Origin: Fen-1231 sp035286465
GTDB lineage: Bacteria; Gemmatimonadota; Gemmatimonadetes; Gemmatimonadales; Gemmatimonadaceae
Direction of reading: 5' to 3'
DNA length: 64,000 nt
Assembly: GCA_035286465.1 (NCBI GenBank)
Contig: DATEDF010000127.1
Span: 1 to 64,000 of the forward strand
Part shown: positions 61,702 through 64,000 of the stretch, in pieces
Layout: every line of letters starts with the position of its first letter
Position numbering within the stretch: position 1 is the stretch's first letter
Notes under the pieces: generated by a model
Database searches by the model: none
What the model was told of the DNA's origin: nothing
What the model saw: the letters and a program-made list of their open reading frames with translations, nothing else
Program-made: the position numbers and the translations under genes

Positions 61702-62583
61702 ATGAAGCGACGCGACGAAGTGCTCGTGGGGATCACGGCGACGCTGGCGATGATCGCCGGCGTGTTGGGCGCGCTCTGGCTCGCCCGCGGCGGGCTCAGG
61801 CCCGGGTATCCGCTGTTCGCGCGCTTCACGTGGGGCGCGGGGCTCAAGCAGGGGCAGCCGGTGCTGCTCTCCGGCGTCAGCGTCGGGCACGTGGACGGCG
61901 TGTACCTGCTCCCGGACGGCATACTGATCGTGCGGCTCAGCGTGCGCAAGAACTACCAGGTGCCGCGCGGGACGACGGCCACCATCGAGCCGAACGGGTT
62001 CTTCGGCGACCAGCTCGTGGCGCTCAAACCCCACGGGCCGAACCCCAAGTTCTTCGTCGCGGGCGACACCATCGAGTCTGGTCGCCCGACGCCTTCGGTC
62101 GGCGACGTGCTCTCGCGCGTTGACACGATCGCGTCGCACCTGTCGGTACTGATGGGGGCGCTCCGGAAGGAGCTGGTGCAGACGGGCGGGTTCACCGAGC
62201 TGCGCACGACCGTGCGCAACGCCAGCGCGCTGCTGGAGGAGCTCAAGGAGGTCGTGGCGCACCAGGACGCCGAGCTCGCGCGGACGCAGGCCGCGCTCCG
62301 GCGCGTCGCCAACGCCGTGGACTCGGCGCAGGTGGACTCGACGATCCGGTCACTCAAGGACGCGGGGACGAACGTGAAGACACTCGCCGCGGACCTGAAG
62401 GAGACGACGGCCCGGCTCAACGTGACGCTCGCCAAGGTGAACGAGGGGAGCGGCACGATGGCGAAGCTGATGAACGACTCGACGCTCTACCACGACGTGC
62501 GGAGCCTCACGACGCGGCTCGACTCGCTCATCGCGGATTTCAAGAAGAACCCGCGGAAGTACATCAAGCTGTCGATATTCTGA
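61702..62583 (+). CDS. mlaD: MCE-domain lipid-binding protein MlaD
   Basis: A 293-residue protein: N-terminal anchor helix (VLVGITATLAMIAGVLGALWLA), one MCE domain (about 36-115, GLKQGQPVLLSGVSVGHVDGVYLLPDGILIVRLSV, ATIEPNGFFGDQLVALKP), then a long coiled-coil tail (about 135-280) longer than in E. coli MlaD. It binds lipid in the periplasm. Strong ribosome site (AAGGATAAGG), 2 bases after mlaE. The MlaF ATPase gene is missing from this cluster. Confidence 0.92.
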   Translation: MKRRDEVLVGITATLAMIAGVLGALWLARGGLRPGYPLFARFTWGAGLKQGQPVLLSGVSVGHVDGVYLLPDGILIVRLSVRKNYQVPRGTTATIEPNGFFGDQLVALKPHGPNPKFFVAGDTIESGRPTPSVGDVLSRVDTIASHLSVLMGALRKELVQTGGFTELRTTVRNASALLEELKEVVAHQDAELARTQAALRRVANAVDSAQVDSTIRSLKDAGTNVKTLAADLKETTARLNVTLAKVNEGSGTMAKLMNDSTLYHDVRSLTTRLDSLIADFKKNPRKYIKLSIF

Positions 62584-62602
62584 GTGCGCCCGGCCACGTG
62601 AC

Positions 62603-62636
62603 GACGGCCCGGATCGCGTCCGCGACCCGGGCCGTC
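62603..62636. terminator. Bidirectional hairpin between mlaD and TonB-receptor-like gene
   Basis: A 10-bp perfect stem (GACGGCCCGG 62603-62612 with 62627-62636) and a 14-base loop that can extend the pairing inward. It lies between the converging mlaD and barrel genes and runs straight into the TCTGATG repeat. Confidence 0.65.
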
Positions 62637-62662
62637 TGACGTCTGATGTCTGATGTCTGACG
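62635..62662. repeat. Heptamer tandem repeat, TCTGAyG x4
   Basis: Four 7-bp units TCTGACG, TCTGATG, TCTGATG, TCTGACG end one base before the TAG stop of the barrel gene and start within the right arm of the hairpin. Confidence 0.85.
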
Positions 62663-62663
62663 T

Positions 62664-64000
62664 CTAGAACGAGTACCTGAACCCCGCCTGGAACTGCCAG
62701 TTGTCGCTCGTCCCGTTTCCCTTGATGTACGTGCGCTGGTTGGTGTTGAACCTGAAGATCGGGACGGCGACCTTCGGGTCCACGTTCGTCATGCCGACGT
62801 GCGTCAGGATCGAAACGTTGTTGAAGGTGGTGCCGTCCGTCTGCTTGCTCTTGCCCCAGTCGGTGTTGATGAGGTTCATCACGTTGTAGACTTCAAAGAC
62901 GAGCGCGGCGCGGTGGCCTCCGAGCACCTCGGGGAGCCCCTGGCGGATGGTCAGGTCCATCTGCTCCTGCCACGGCACGCGGCACGCGTTGCGCGGGAGG
63001 ATCTGGCCGCGGTACTTCTTGAGGCACGGGCTGCTGTTGATGAAGTTCTCGAACGCCTGCGCCTGCGTGGCGGCCGTGATGCTGCCCGACGCGCTGAACT
63101 GAATCTCCGTCGGATCGAGCGCGCTCTTCGGGACGTAGATCAGGTCGTTCCCCGACCGTGCATCGGCGTTGAGGTCGCCCGACCCGCTGGCGCCCGCCCC
63201 GTACACGTAGTCGTGCGGACTCCCCGAGTTGGCTTTGTAGAAGACGGTGAAGTCGGTGGCGAGCTGCTTGTTCCACCAGTGCACAGTGTACGTCGCGCCG
63301 GCGACGATGCTGTGCGGCTGGTCGAAGAGTGAGACCGTGGGCGTGCCCGGCTCGAACTGGTCCGAGGCGAGCGTGCGGCCGAAGGTCCAGTTCGAGATCG
63401 CCGTGGACGACGTGAACGACTGGATGTCGCGCGCTCTCGCATACGTGTACGCCACCTGCGCCTGCCAGTCGTTCCGGTACCGCTTGAGGAGCTGGAAGGT
63501 GAGGCTGTAGGCGTAGTCCTTGTTCTGGTTCGTGAGGTCAATGGCGGTGGAGAAGCGGCTCGACCCGCCGTTGGCGATCACCGCGACGGGGAGCTTCGGG
63601 AGCGCGGCCCCGGTGGTCGTGAGGATCGTGTCGCCGAAGAGCACGCGGCCGTGCGGGTCGGTGCCGCGCACGTCGCGCAGGTTGCGATTGACGAAGAAGA
63701 GCTGGTTGAACGTGCGGGAATAGAGTCCCTCCACCGTGAAGACCCAGTCGCGGGCGATCCGGCGGTCGAAGGCCAGCGACGCGCGGAAGGGCTGCGGGAA
63801 CTTCAGGTTCTTGTCAATGAAGTTGACGTCGCCGATCGGCTTGGTGCCGCTGCCGTCGCGGCAGGTGTTGAGGCCGCTCGGGTCGGGGTTGAACGCGGGC
63901 GCGGGCGCCAAGCCCCCGGCGGTGTTGCAGTTGAGGAAGGTGATAATGTTGCCCGAGTTCACGTAGGCGTTCTCGAGCCAGACGTAGGGCGGCGTGCCGA
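62664..64000 (-). CDS. TonB-dependent receptor-like outer-membrane barrel (C-terminal part)
   Basis: The 445 visible residues are the C-terminal part of a gene running off the window at 64000; the frame stays open to the edge. Barrel-type strands alternate throughout (KDYAYSLTFQLLKRYRNDWQAQVAYTYARARD, HSIVAGATYTVHWWNKQLATDFTVFYKANSG) and the last residues are WQFQAGFRYSF, with a terminal Phe for BAM recognition. The style (DRRIARDWVFTVEGLYSRTFNQLFFVNRNL, NVSILTHVGMTNVDPKVAVPIFRFNTNQRTY) is that of Oar-like receptors with an N-terminal carboxypeptidase-regulatory domain. Substrate unknown. Confidence 0.82.
   Translation of the reverse strand, partial: GTPPYVWLENAYVNSGNIITFLNCNTAGGLAPAPAFNPDPSGLNTCRDGSGTKPIGDVNFIDKNLKFPQPFRASLAFDRRIARDWVFTVEGLYSRTFNQLFFVNRNLRDVRGTDPHGRVLFGDTILTTTGAALPKLPVAVIANGGSSRFSTAIDLTNQNKDYAYSLTFQLLKRYRNDWQAQVAYTYARARDIQSFTSSTAISNWTFGRTLASDQFEPGTPTVSLFDQPHSIVAGATYTVHWWNKQLATDFTVFYKANSGSPHDYVYGAGASGSGDLNADARSGNDLIYVPKSALDPTEIQFSASGSITAATQAQAFENFINSSPCLKKYRGQILPRNACRVPWQEQMDLTIRQGLPEVLGGHRAALVFEVYNVMNLINTDWGKSKQTDGTTFNNVSILTHVGMTNVDPKVAVPIFRFNTNQRTYIKGNGTSDNWQFQAGFRYSF

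Overview
The window comes from a high-GC Gram-negative (diderm) chromosome. Four things point to the phylum Gemmatimonadota: a type IV pilus system with a sigma-54-type pilA promoter, a large SprA-family outer-membrane protein, LptF/LptG and MCE lipid-transport genes, and TonB-receptor-like barrels, in a GC-rich genome with many GTG starts and 4-base ATGA/GTGA gene overlaps. The phylum is my inference from gene content, since no rRNA is present. I saw no tRNA, rRNA, CRISPR array, insertion sequence or phage gene.

Region 1 (1-16.4 kb, all minus strand) is a type IV pilus locus. pilS-pilR and three membrane glycosyltransferase-like genes form one apparent transcript (16356 to 9081). pilA follows with its own -24/-12 promoter and a remnant of a second pilA 3' end in its leader. 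A hairpin, an orphan histidine kinase, three minor prepilins (pilV/W/X-like) and the alignment-complex/secretin operon pilMNOPQ complete the block. The pilus motors pilB and pilT and the platform protein pilC lie separately at 45.6-50.0 kb. PilR is expected to switch pilA on through sigma-54, and the glycosyltransferases may decorate pilin.

Region 2 (16.5-25.7 kb, plus strand) starts with arfB, then a seven-gene run: an HTH-EIIA(Ntr) protein, four Hyf/complex-I-type membrane subunits, a NuoCD/HyfG-like subunit that has lost all four NiFe-binding cysteines, and a NuoB/HyfI-like subunit fused to a ferredoxin domain without cluster cysteines. A TetR regulator closes it. This looks like an energy-converting-hydrogenase-related (Ehr) complex, not a hydrogenase.

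Region 3 (25.7-45.4 kb) is a mosaic of short units: exported proteins (outer-membrane-lipoprotein-like protein, serine hydrolase, lipoprotein), hslR, esterase, infA, an M20 amidohydrolase, pnuC-nadR-like salvage of nicotinamide riboside, feoB with tiny partner ORFs, a phosphodiester glycosidase, deoC-ALDH16, an N-methyltryptophan/sarcosine oxidase-like gene facing a tryptophanase, and a hydrolase-sulfurtransferase pair.

Region 4 (50-64 kb) has an HhH protein, then a glutaminyl-cyclase-like M28 lipoprotein overlapped by a 6.2-kb sprA homologue (type IX secretion translocon family). Divergent from it is lptF-lptG-mlaE-mlaD, and a truncated TonB-receptor-like barrel ends the window.

The most unusual signals are these. 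(i) Every classical signal peptide I can see places Gln right after the predicted cleavage site, matching the 'Q-rule' known from Bacteroidota, and a glutaminyl-cyclase-like gene is translationally coupled to sprA. (ii) At least four short tandem arrays with a 7-bp unit, each of different sequence, lie in spacers or linkers. (iii) The hexamer RTCGAY is nearly absent, so Ile-Asp is written ATT/ATA-GAC against the general codon bias. (iv) The Ehr complex has doubly degenerate metal sites.
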